Source: Labia minor
Taxonomy: Eukaryota; Arthropoda; Insecta; Dermaptera; Spongiphoridae
DNA length: 64,000 nt
Assembly: GCA_963082975.1 (NCBI GenBank)
Contig: OY720347.1
Coordinates: 17,125,187 to 17,189,186 of the forward strand
Direction: 5' to 3'
The notes under the pieces were generated by a model. It searched no databases, was not told the DNA's origin, and worked only from the letters and a program-made list of their open reading frames with translations. The translations under genes were made by a program, and so were the position numbers. This document shows positions 33,616 through 43,882 of this stretch, one piece after another; position 1 is the first letter of the stretch, and every line of letters begins with the position of its first letter.

Positions 33616-34001
33616 ATATGTAAGTTATATTTAATGAGATAGATGCAGTTATTTTTTAAAATATTTCTTATTTAATATTTTCTGAAAAAAATTATAAAAT
33701 ATTTATATGAATTTAATGTAAGTACCCATTATAATTTGTGAGATTTGTTGCTATGACAATGTTTGTATTTTCTTTCTTCAATATTATAATTTCTAATAAA
33801 ATGTGTTCTACAATATGCAAAAAAATCGTTATTCACCAATCACTGTTAGAAATATTCATCATATATCCTTGTCCTTATGAGATCGTAAGCCAGAAATTAA
33901 TTAATAAAATGACGTAAAGTACCTAAAGTTGTGATGGGGGTCCGTCAAAAAAAATTTTTTCAAGTGGGGGTCCGTGGAGTACATAAGTTTAAGAACCTAT
34001 G

Positions 34002-34009
34002 GTTTAGTT
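34002..34009 (+). repeat. hAT target-site duplication, right
   Basis: GTTTAGTT immediately after the transposon. Confidence 0.95.
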
Positions 34010-34530
34010 TGAGAGAGTAGAAGACTGTGATGGAGGGGAAATCACCCTAGGATCAGTCAGTCCGCTTGAATCGGAGCAAGCGTACGGTTCAGGGGGGTAT
34101 CAGCTCAATGGGACCGGTGTAACTCGAACACCAGATGGCGTTACATGAAAAAAGTCGACTCTTCAGGCGTCCAATAGATGGCACCGCAAAAAAAAATGAC
34201 CAAAGATCACCCCCTCTCACAGGCCTTCCGAATTCCCTGCAATTATTTGAATATCAAACTCGACATACCATCCGTACATAGAGTATCCGTGCACATAATA
34301 TTCGAAACAAACCCAGCATAAATATAAATATAAATTTTATTTAACATTTAACACAAATAACATTGAAAAATTTATTATAAATTGTTTGATAAATAATTTA
34401 AATTACATTGTAACAAATCAAATATCAAAGTTAAATTATTTAATATTTGATAAATAAATACAAATTTCACAGCAATATAGAAATTCACAATAAGCACTAT
34501 TAAATCAAATATATTCACATACTCCTCTCA
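34010..34530. other. Unassigned GC-richer block then AT-rich DNA
   Basis: 34,016-34,320 is strikingly less AT-rich, with TCAGTCAGTCCGCTTGAATC, GTGTAACTCGAACACCAGAT, GGCGTCCAATAGATGGCACC and an A9 run. It could be a SINE or other short retroelement, but I cannot identify promoter boxes or ends. AT-rich from 34,320 onward. Confidence 0.4.
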
Positions 34531-34815
34531 GTATATCTTTTATCGTTTTTCACATGTTTAAAAATTGCATAAAACTGCTATATATAGTATTTCAGCTTGG
34601 TTGAATCGCTAAAAGTACCGGAATTAATTTTTTAGCACGTTGACTAACAATCACGCACCAGCATGTGACCAGATGCCCTCAACAAAGAGCCAAACTCGCG
34701 CTGGTTTAATAAATACTATTTATTAATTTTAATTTATAATTTCATTTAAATATAATATATATGTGTTAATTTATCCAATTGGAATTTGCATGATAGCCGA
34801 CCGGAGACATCCCAC
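34531..34815 (+). mobile_element. Family A fragment (copy A5), 3' half
   Basis: In the opposite orientation to copies A1-A4 it contains ATATAGTATTTCAGCTTGGT, CGGAATTAATTTTTTAGCAC and CAAAGAGCCAAACTCG, and ends near a mutated hairpin region, CCGACCGGAGACATCCCAC. The microsatellite half and the 5' end are missing. Confidence 0.7.
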
Positions 34816-36689
34816 ATTTTTTTCATTTATAAATTTACCCAAATGTTCGTAATTCAGTTTTTTGATAAACTTAGATGATTAAAAATGCGTTGGATTAATT
34901 ATTCTTAGTTAATCAATGATTTATGGATTTCTTGTGATCTTTTTAAATAGTATCTTTTTGGAAATAGAAATGATTATTTATTTATTTATAAATTTCCTTC
35001 TCACTAAGAACAATTCTTATGTGTTTCTCTCGTTTCAAATATTGGCATTGAAGAAAATTTTTAATCCATACATATTAAATATTAACAAGAACATTATTCG
35101 TTTATTTTATTTATGTAAATTACATAAAAGTAGGTGAAGTTTTCTGTTAATTTAAATTATTTATTTGGATATTTGAAAAAAGCATATTTTATTTCTGTAA
35201 TGCTAATTTTATATCTCAATAAATAATTTTTAAATTCACAATATTCATACAAAAAAAATTTAAAAATGCCCCTCTCTCCGGTCGGTAAAAACGCTCCCAC
35301 ATGTCCAACCTGTTTGCCATCCTTGCCATCACTTGCCATCACTAAGGGTGAGAAAAAAATAGCATTGAGTGATCCCCTCTGATACGGATGCTCTGTGGTA
35401 CGGTTACTTGAAAACGACTGCAGAATAAGCAGTTGAAACGTTGTACAATTATTTTAATTTAATAAATACTTTTATACAAATAATGTTGTCTTTTAATAAA
35501 AATTCCCTTAATATGTGAACAGTAAATTTGTTTGGTTCCAAACAATCAAATTCAAAATTTCAATATAAATATTTTTTACAAATTGCATGATCTTATTGAC
35601 ATCTTTGAACACTTTAATTAAACTCAGGCCAATATTGATTTAGATTTACTTGGAAAGGGCGTTAATAACAATTTTTAAACGTTCTGTTGTCAAGTACAGT
35701 TGAAAGCAAGAAGGGAGGATTTCATTAACATTATTTTAGTATTCTATTTGTTTCTTTGTTTCAATTCGAGGGCGTGGTGTAACTTTTCGTTCTTTTTTAC
35801 CCTTAAATTTTCTTTTAATTGGTGATAATTCTAATTGTATTATAAAAATAACTTAGAATTTTTATTCTTAATTTTGAATTTCTTATAAAAAGAATGTGTC
35901 TATTATCAGCTATTTTCAATTATTTTATTTAAACCTGAAAATTAAACATTGAAATCTTAAATTTAAGCCGATATTATAATTTTTAAAAAATAAACGACAT
36001 TTAAAACTTTTAAACTGTCATTTAAATTTGAATGGCGTTGCTGATAATGTAAAAGGTCTTTAAATAAAAAACAAAATCAATAAATGCATGTCAATACTTC
36101 TTTTTTGACATGATTAAAAAAATGTTAAGTAAAGTGATTTATTATTCAGAAATAATGCTACGATTATTTTATATATAATATTTTAATATAAGAAAATTAT
36201 AATTGAATAAATATACAATAATGATGACATTTTTTATTGATAAGTTAATCTCCATATTCAGTTTATTTAATGAAAATTAGATCTCTTAGAAAATGTTATT
36301 GTATATAACTAACAAGAAACTCATTTTATACCACCTTGAAAATTCATACTCCAGTTAATAGCATCATAAAATCTCATCTTATAACAACTTAAAGAGACGT
36401 TTGTAGAGATGAAAAATTTCAAAGATTATCCAGTAATTTTTTTTTTTTTTTTTTTTTAAAGACAATGATACAGTAAAAATAAAAGAATATGAAATAATTA
36501 TAGTAATTAAATTTCGTTGGCATCTTGATTATGAGATGATTATTATTTTAAACATTAGACTAGCTTTGTTTTTTTCTAATTTCATTTGTTATTGCGCGAT
36601 AAAACGATTTAATTAAATTTAATTCTTAAATTAAATGCATTCTTTTTAATTAACTTATCTTTATTACATGGTTATACGACTGTTTTCAG
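34816..36689. other. AT-rich DNA upstream of the plus-strand exon
   Basis: No supported gene. A less AT-rich stretch at 35,275-35,450 contains CTCCGGTCGGTAAAAA, similar to the family-B 5' terminus, and the repeat described at 35,385. A run of 20 T occurs at about 36,438-36,457. Confidence 0.45.
35385..35470 (+). repeat. Repeat with hammerhead-like core, copy 2
   Basis: AACGACTGCAGAATAAGCAG, then TTGAAACGTTGTAC, is a diverged copy of the sequence on the minus strand at 14,835-14,940; the shared downstream part is TTTTAATTTAATAAATA-like. The stem CTGC/GCAG and the GAAAC that follows are conserved in both. Confidence 0.45.
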
Positions 36690-36802
36690 ATCGAGTGCAA
36701 ATCCAGGGCACTGTTCGTCTTGCAAATCTTTCATCAAGAGGTGAGGCATGGCATCAAACAACACCAGGACCCAAAAATGTCGCAAATGTCGTGGAAAGAC
36801 AG
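36690..36802 (+). CDS. Internal exon of an unidentified long-intron gene
   Basis: The acceptor CTGTTTTCAG and the strong donor GTAAGAAA enclose 113 bp. One frame (two bases, then 37 codons) gives RVQIQGTVRLANLSSRGEAW, then HQTTPGPKNVANVVERQ, and ends in phase 0. This fits the next exon at 56,056 exactly; a second open frame fails after splicing. The composition is balanced and far less AT-rich than its surroundings. I do not recognise the protein. GTVRLANLS followed by an amphipathic VVERQISKFL helix is loosely like an SEA-type extracellular domain, but that is only a guess. Confidence 0.7.
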
Positions 36803-37714
36803 GTAAGAAATTTATAATAATATACAAATATATAAAGAAGGAAATATCTGAAAAGAAGTGTTAGAAAATGCAAAAAGTTGTTTTATCATTAAAAAATCCA
36901 TATTCTTATTTATCTAATTCGGGAGAATTGAAAAAAAGTGTAGGTCATGAAATTGGCTTCAATTATATTAATTAATATATATATATATATACGTAGGGTT
37001 TTTTACTTGAATTATATTATTTATTAATATGATCCATGGAGAGATTTTATATTGAGCCAGGTTGAGTCAGGTTTGCCTGTGACATAGGCAACCTTTATTA
37101 CTTACACACAGGAGAAGTCGGCTTGACTTTGTCCTCGAGCATAAAAATTGGCAGAAGAGTCATAGGAGTAATGTTCTCTTAATAGATGTGTTTCGTTTTT
37201 CTATTAAATCTTCGGATGAACGTGAAAGAATGTGAAGAAGGCCAGGAGAGTGATATCCAGCGTATATATCATATATATACCATGGTATATTCTCTAGGAG
37301 AACAGTATATAGCATATCGGCTACGTATCTTTCGCAGAATCTGTTATGCTAGCGGCATATTTTGATGCGTTTAGTTAAAAAGGCACTCAAATAATGAATT
37401 TCAGGTAAATTATTAAAAGAATAACAGAGATTAAAAAAATATAATAAAGATATCAGATTTTATAAAAATTAAATTTTAAGAAATACCAAGGACGCTGTGG
37501 GTGGATAATGTGGGAAGGGACGTGAGAGATGGGAGAGGGTAGGGACTGGAGGGTTGTGGCTTAGAATAGGTATGCTTGGAGAAGTGTGCTGCGGCAAAGA
37601 ACTTTCGAGTTCCGTAGAGCTTCGGAGAGATTTTAAGAAATATCATTCGGAATTAATTCTTTATTTATTTTTAAAAGATAGCATTTCAATGATTTTTTTA
37701 AATATCATTTAGAC

Positions 37715-38228
37715 CAGTGGTTTCCAAACCTATTTGACCAAACGCCCCCTTTCCAGAAAAAAATTTTCTCAGCACCCCCTGGAAATTTTTTTTTCATTTT
37801 AATAACAATTAAACAGGAAGATAAATGTACCTATTCGCAAAATATTATAAATAAAGGTGTAAATTAGAAACATTGGAATTATTTAACTATTTATTGAACA
37901 CAGACTAGAAAAGTAATATACAAGTAATCTTCCCTAAAGCCTAGTTTACACGGGCTTAGTACTTGTCATTAGTTCAGAGGTGGGCAAATACTTTTAAGCG
38001 TGAGCCAAAATGAAATTTTCAAAATGTCTTCCGGGGCGGAGGACCATATTTCGAAAACACTAATAAAATAAAATTATCTTTTTTTTTAAGAGACATATTG
38101 AACGAAAAATCAAAATAAGAGCCAACTTTTTTAACGGGCTGGCGGGCGGTCAAAAAGCCCGAGCTTGAAAGTATGTGCCCAGCCCTGAACTAATGATACC
38201 GCCCCCTGGATCGCTCCAGCACCCACTG
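37715..38228. mobile_element. 514-bp hAT MITE with perfect 8-bp TSD
   Basis: It begins CAGTGGTTTCCAAACCTATT and ends CCAGCACCCACTG, with identical ATTTAGAC on both sides (37,707-37,714 and 38,229-38,236). CACCCCCTGGAAA-type sequence sits inside both ends. A second element at 37,967-38,195 is nested inside it. Non-coding. Confidence 0.88.
37967..38195. mobile_element. 229-bp nested MITE with TIRs of about 30 bp
   Basis: CATTAGTTCAGAGGTGGGCA and the inverted TGCCCAGCCCTGAACTAATG form the ends, continuing as ATACTTTTAAGC / GCTTGAAAGTAT. The inverted match extends eight bases outside the CAG...CTG ends expected for a hAT, so the flanks pair instead of forming a direct duplication. The interior resembles the 182-bp MITE family. 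Confidence 0.7.
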
Positions 38229-38620
38229 ATTTAGACAATAGAAAATGCAATTTCACAAATCCTCATTAAAGGTCAAATGTCTTGACTTTGAAATATTCAA
38301 TCCCGGTAAATCTAGCATGTATTAAAAACATTTCAAATTTAATTTAAGCTATAGATTTTGTTCGAAAGTTGTTGTCTAGTTATTTTTTAATAAATAAAAC
38401 ATTGAAATTATATTAATTAATATGGGAATCAAAAAAAAAAAATTTTTAATAACAATTTAATTTTTTAAATGATTGACAAATTTATGTTTTTATATCCTGA
38501 AAAGATTGAGTCGACACTGGGGTCCTCGGAAATGTGTTAGTAAGTATAACGATTACCTATGTCAAAGGCAAACCCGGCTCAACCTGGCTCAATTTAAAAT
38601 CTCTCCAAGGTATACTCATA

Positions 38621-38928
38621 CAGGGTGTCCCAAAATGAAAGAGCAGACGAAATTGAAATCTGCTCTTTCATTTTGGGACTTATAAAGCAAATATTTAATT
38701 AAATCTTCTTTGTAAATTTTTTTAATATTTTATAAATCATATAAATTATAAAAAATTAAATTATAATTGAAAATGAATTAAAGGAAATTAAAATGAATTG
38801 ATAAAGCTTAGCTGGACACATATTAAAATCCAATTAAATCTTGATTATTATTTCCTATTTGTCTGGATTGCCCCAAAATGAATGAGCAAATATCAATTCC
38901 GTCTGCTCTTTCATTTTGGGGCACCCTG
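38621..38928. mobile_element. 308-bp TA-flanked MITE with a hairpin in each end
   Basis: The ends CAGGGTGTCCCAAAATGAAA and (reversed) CAGGGTGCCCCAAAATGAAA are flanked by TA at 38,619-38,620 and 38,929-38,930, pointing to a Tc1/mariner-type transposase. Each end is itself palindromic: CCCAAAATGAAAGAGCAGA is followed after about 10 bases by its reverse complement. The arm therefore occurs four times. Non-coding. Confidence 0.85.
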
Positions 38929-38930
38929 TA

Positions 38931-40356
38931 TACATATAAAAACATATAATCCATACCTTCCCCCTCACGTAAATTTTTTTTATTGTAATTTATAATAAGT
39001 CATAATTTTTTATATTATAAATTTACTTTTTTATAATATTTAAAAGCATCTTCTTAATGAACTGAGTAAATAAAATAGAAATAAAAAGTATCCCATGATT
39101 TTTCATCTTATATTAAAAATACTTTTAAAAATTCGCGAGAATATTGTTATAACATTATTTGTGAACCTAATATATACATTTTACTAATCAATGCCATTAC
39201 TTTAGAAACAATTAAAAATATAATGAATAATCAGTTATACAATAAACAAAAAAAAGTTTAGGTTTAAGTTTGTTTTTTTTTTTTAAATTAATTGAATTTA
39301 ATAGGTGTCTTTCATTTATTGCCACTTCTTCGAGTATGTCATAAAATTAATAATATAAAAAAAATTAATTTTAACATATTGCACATATTATTCTATTTAT
39401 TTTAAAAATTTTATTTTGTATTTTATGATTAATTAAAGTGTTTTAAAAACCTTTATTCACTATAAAATGACATTTAAATATTATTTTTATCTTTAATGCA
39501 CAATTTATGCATTTATTTTCATCTGCTTTAATGTGTTTCTTTTAGGAAAATATTTTTTAAGTGATATAGATATTCATGATAGAGAGAGAACTATAAAAGT
39601 TTTTTTTTAAATTCTTTTATAGTTTACTTATTATTTATTAAATATTTAAAGAAGACATTCTCTAAATAAATAAGCAATCAAAATATTAAATAAAATTAGA
39701 AATAATTAACTTTATATTATTCTCAGTGCCGGATTAAGGAATTTTCGGGCTCTAGGCAAAGACAGAATTCCGGGCCCCCCACCCATAAAAATTACATAAA
39801 ATCTATTATTTATTTTATTTTTCATTTAAAAAATTATTATTGAAGAGTAATACTAGTAATAATAATTTATTGCAGGGGTGGGCACACTTGGCAATGAAGC
39901 CTGAAAAATCGTGATCGCAAAATCATTTTACCTTTTTTTTATAGAACTATTTTGAAAAAATTTTAAAAAAGTCGAAAATAAGCCTGAAAAACACTTAAAT
40001 ATTTAATTTAACTATAAAGAGACCATTTTTAAGTCTCTTGATGAATCAAAAATTCTAAGTCCAAAATGGAACATAATCAAAAATTTATTTTGGAGAAAAA
40101 TAGAAATACTTAGTAGATTTAATAAGAAAATGACAAAATGAATTCTATAGTCAAATTCTAGATAATGTAATTCATCAAACGGAAATGATAGTTACAAAGT
40201 ATTAATTTTATATTCATTGTCGGAAAATATTTCACTTAAAATATAGTAATAATTGAGTAATTAAACTAAAAATAAAAAACAAAATAATATAATTTTGTCA
40301 TTTTAATTCGAGTTTTAAAAATATTTTTTTTTATAATTTATATAATTAATATAATG
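38931..40356. other. AT-rich intronic DNA with hAT fragments
   Basis: Mostly AT-rich with no coding content. A CAGTGCCGGATTAAGG hAT-type end begins at 39,724 and is followed by a CGGGCCCCCC patch. A further MITE fragment lies at 39,873-39,985. Confidence 0.5.
39873..39985. mobile_element. Truncated relative of the 182-bp hAT MITE
   Basis: It starts CAGGGGTGGGCACACTTGG and shares GTGATCGCAAAATCATTTTA, CCTTTTTTTTA and TTTTAAAAAAGTCGAAA with the interior of 20,812-20,993. No closing terminal repeat. Confidence 0.65.
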
Positions 40357-40415
40357 TTTGGAAATTAATTTATTTCAAATCGTCGGTCGGTTCTGTGCCT
40401 GGCCATGGCTCATAT
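40357..40415 (+). mobile_element. Family B fragment (copy B5), 3' end only
   Basis: AAATTAATTTATTTCAAATC, then GTCGGTCGGTTCTGTGCCTG and GCCATGGCTCA, matches the last 60 bases of family B with a mutated hairpin. It lies about 530 bp before the complete copy B3. Confidence 0.75.
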
Positions 40416-40940
40416 TTTTTAATAAATATCTATAAACATTTATTTTTGAAATTCATCCACTCTTGGAATTATATTAAAATTTAAGGATGGACAGTTTAAG
40501 GACATAATTACTTCAGTCAAAAATACAAAGAGAGGGAGAAAGAAATCATGTAAAATAGTGGTGCTTTTCTACTCTCTTCTAAACAAGAAAGATCTTCCTA
40601 TTTCACTGAATATAATAAATGTAAACATTTTTGATGTTAGGAAAAATATGAAACACAACAAATAAATAAATTTTTAAATTTAAATTTATTTCATAAAAGG
40701 TTACAAATACTACAAATAATTATTTAATAAATTATTTTATCTTACAACTAATAGCTTGATGATTATTTGTTTATTATTTTGTAATTTATGAAGCATTCAA
40801 ATTAAATTTTTAAAAATTAATTTAGCCTATGAAATTTATACTTTATTTTCTCTATCAGAAAATAATAATCAATACCTAAATATATCCAATTACAATATTA
40901 AAACATTTTAACCACTATTTTTTTTTATTATATATAAAAA

Positions 40941-41563
40941 TAAGTTGACCTGTGGCCAGGTCCGAACCGACCGACGGTTTGAAGTAAATTAATTTCCAGC
41001 TACAGAAACAATTTCAAATAATTGTAATATATCTATTAATGTAATAAAAAACAGATATGGAAACATAAATAATAAATATTTTTAATTTTATTTTATTTAT
41101 AATATATATGTAATGCCAGGCTATGACGTCATGAATGGCTGGATGACGTCATATAATTTTAAATTAAGAAAAAACTAATAAAGATGATTTTTCTCGAGGA
41201 TAAAACCAATACAAAGTGCATGATTCGTGGTGATATATAAAAAAATCTCCTCATGTGAAATTTGGTGTGAAAATAACCCTTCCCTTCCTATCGTCGATCG
41301 CTAATACTACCACTTCCGGTTTCCGGATTTACACCAAAAGTTGATCAATTCATCCCACTGATGCATTAAGTAAATATACCAAATTTCGTCAAAATCCGTT
41401 GAGCCGTTCAGGCTGTACACATATATACGGACGGACGGACAGACATCATGCTAAAAATACTTTTTTCTGTTAAGAAAATGCATGATTCGTGGAGATATGT
41501 AAAAATTTCCACATGCGAAATTTGGTGTGAAAACAATACCTCCCTTACTATCGTCGGTCGGTA
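40941..41563 (-). mobile_element. Family B Helentron-like element, copy B3
   Basis: Full-length, inverted: TAAGTTGACCTGTGGCCAGG at the left and TCGTCGGTCGGTAA at the right. Microsatellite only about five units (41,427-41,449). TGACGTCA at 41,124 and 41,144, again 20 bp apart. A/T-rich target on both sides. Confidence 0.85.
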
Positions 41564-42507
41564 AAAAGGTTTAATCTCTTAGCTCTTTAATAGTTTATTA
41601 ATAGATTTTAGTTAAATTGTATTAATTATTTAAAATAAAAAGATAAATATTTAAAGACGATTTCATTAAAAAAAAGGAATTTAATTATATTCATAAAAAC
41701 AAGTTTATTTTAATGAATTTGTCAGGTGTTAAATACTCTTTCAAATTATTAATAGGAGAACCATTTCGTTTTTGTTAAGTAAGTGTACCACATTGTACTT
41801 CATTTTTTTTCCTTATTCAATCGTTAATAAGAAATAATAGGTTAATTAAGTAGATTTAATTTAATTAAATTTTTATTATTCTATTCAGATAATTATTTTT
41901 TTATGATAATAATAATCGTATGGTTTGAATGGATGACAAAACAGATGGAAAAGGATGCATAATGGTAATTGATTCTTCTAATTTTACTGAATTAAGTATT
42001 GTATTTATATTAATCAAATTTAATTATAATTGACTGCCAAAAGACCATCAGTAGAAAGTTTCAAAATTTTCATTAGTGAAATGAGATATTTTTTTAACAC
42101 TAAAAATATTTTAATTAGAATCCCAGTATTTCAAGAAATATTTATTGTGATTTTTTCTTTAAATTTTTAAACAAATAAATTCATATATTATGTTTCAAAT
42201 AAATTTTAAAATACATACCTACTTCACTCCATTCACTCCACTCCCTTATAAACCTCCCTATTTGCTAGTTGCCATGGGAATTTTATATAAAATAAACTTC
42301 AACATTATTTAATTTCTCATTAAATAAACATTAATCTTTCTATCACATTCCATTCCATTACATTCATTCATTTTTCATTTTGAATTCATTCAATTTTTTT
42401 TCTCTAATTTATTCATCCATTTAGTGTGTGAATGTGTATTTAGTATCTAAAATAACATACTTTTTATTTTTCCTAGCGTATATATTTATAATCTTTATTT
42501 TTTTCAG
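41564..42507. other. AT-rich intronic DNA
   Basis: No recognisable element. Repeated CATTCATTC-like stretches near 42,225-42,380. Confidence 0.45.
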
Positions 42508-42663
42508 GGATTTCTCTTACTTAAATTAAACATTGAAACTCCTTTAACATATATTTTTGATACTTTGGAAACGGCCAAAAACAATTATAATACGATCCTT
42601 GAAGATTATATTATATCCAATATGAATTTAGAACGATTTTTTACTGAATATATTTGTCATTGA
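42508..42663 (+). CDS. Candidate alternative terminal exon
   Basis: After a strong acceptor (CTTTATTTTTTTCAG), an open frame of 51 codons in phase 0 ends at TGA, and AATAAA follows at 42,678. The phase matches the donor at 36,802, so splicing here would add a short lysine/asparagine-rich tail beginning GFLLLKLNIETPLTYIFDTL. A 51-codon opening is unusual but possible by chance in DNA this AT-rich. No homology recognised. Confidence 0.3.
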   Translation, partial: GFLLLKLNIETPLTYIFDTLETAKNNYNTILEDYIISNMNLERFFTEYICH

Positions 42664-43308
42664 CAAAAAGAAAATTAAATAAATAATTGAAACTATACGA
42701 TACGATTGAAAATCATAATTTTAAATTAACAAGAAAAATCTGTTCACTTTTTGGAATTCAATAAATATTTTGCTTCTCTATATACTTTATTTATCTTGAA
42801 AAGTCTTTATCCATTTGTAAGTCAAACTACAATCGTTTATATATATAAATATATATCCAATATTAAAAAAGTAAAAGATAAATACAATTCAAATTAAAAC
42901 GATTAAAATTTATAAGTATAATTTATTTTTATTTTTAATCGGAAACTTTTTGAAATAAAATTGCATTTTCTCGAATTCTATCAATCTTTAAAATATATCT
43001 ACTCTTTTTTTTTATTGCAAATCATTTATGTGTGTCTCTTATGATTTTGAACTTTTATATTGATTATGTTTTTAAATATAAATTAAAAAATAGCATAATT
43101 TTAAAATATTAAGTTATAAGTGAGTTGTCGTTAAAGTTCAAATTCAATAAATAATAATAGATTGAAATATTTTTATTATTATTATAATATATTATTTTAC
43201 AAGAAAAAAATAGAATTATAATATATATTATTAAGTTGAAAACCTAGATTCAATCTTTTCTAAACTTTATCTTACCCCCCTTAGGAATTTTTTTAAATTT
43301 AAAAATAA

Positions 43309-43882
43309 TAAGCTGGAGTGTCTCCACTCGACTATCTCGCAATTTGAATTGGATTAAATAACATATATTTTAATTAAATTATAAATTAAAATTAATAAAT
43401 GATATTTATTAAACCAGCGTGTGTTTGGCTTTTTGTTGATGGCAACACTCCACGTGCTGGCGCGTGATTTGCAGTGTTAAAAAATTTCGGTTCTTTCAGC
43501 GATTCAATCAAGCTAAAATTCTATATATAGCAGTTTTATACAATTTTTAATCATATGAAAAACCCTCAAACATATATCTTTATTTTTGCGGTCAGTTTAG
43601 AAGAAAAAAATGAAAATATGGTAGGTAATGGTCCTCTTTTGAAAGAGCTACATTTCTCAAAAGTTGTTAGAAAACTACAAATTTTGAATAATGCCCATGT
43701 ACTAAATTTGATGATTCTAGCTCAACCCGTTTTTCCGTAATCTTGTCTACATACACACACACACACACACAAACATACACAGAGACATTTTTCTCAACCT
43801 TAGTGAAAATGATTCAGGAGCCTTCAAAACATATAAAAACATCAAAATCTCGACAGTGAAAATTTTCGTGATCGCAATACTA
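43309..43882 (-). mobile_element. Family A Helentron-like element, copy A4
   Basis: It has the perfect hairpin GAGTG/CACTC next to AGCTTATT at the 3' end (left) and GCGATCACGAAAATTTTC near the 5' end (right). CA-rich tract at about 43,750-43,782. Its plus strand has a 61-codon open frame (43,555-43,740) aligned without indels to the one in A2. Confidence 0.78.

Larger units (their letters stand above)
30675..34001 (+). mobile_element. Complete-looking hAT transposon, 3,327 bp
   Basis: The 5' end CAGTGGTTCTTAAACTGTGG and the 3' end, reversed CATAGGTTCTTAAACTTATG, are imperfect inverted repeats. Inside both ends lie GGGGGTCCG motifs (30,709 and 33,966 areas). Flanked by perfect 8-bp duplications GTTTAGTT. 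It carries one uninterrupted transposase gene. Short tandem duplications occur in the left subterminal region: a 56-bp unit twice at 31,141-31,250 and a 30-bp unit three times at 31,437-31,527. The second to fourth bases of the 3' terminus (AT for GT, in end orientation) differ from the 5' end, which may affect mobility. Confidence 0.93.
37034..38612. mobile_element. Element bounded by inverted repeats of about 90 bp
   Basis: The left arm GGAGAGATTTTATATTGAGC, then CAGGTTGAGTCAGGTTTGCC, recurs inverted at about 38,520-38,612 (GGCTCAACCTGGCTCAATTT and AAATCTCTCC). The outer 1.6 kb includes a less AT-rich block near 37,480-37,630, a separate hAT MITE at 37,715-38,228 and AT-rich DNA. No coding frame or clear target duplication. 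Likely an old foldback-type element that took later insertions. Confidence 0.6.

Noticed and set aside
35275-35300. CTCCGGTCGGTAAAAA resembling the family-B 5' terminus
   Set aside because: Only about 12 bases match and no family-B body follows on either side.
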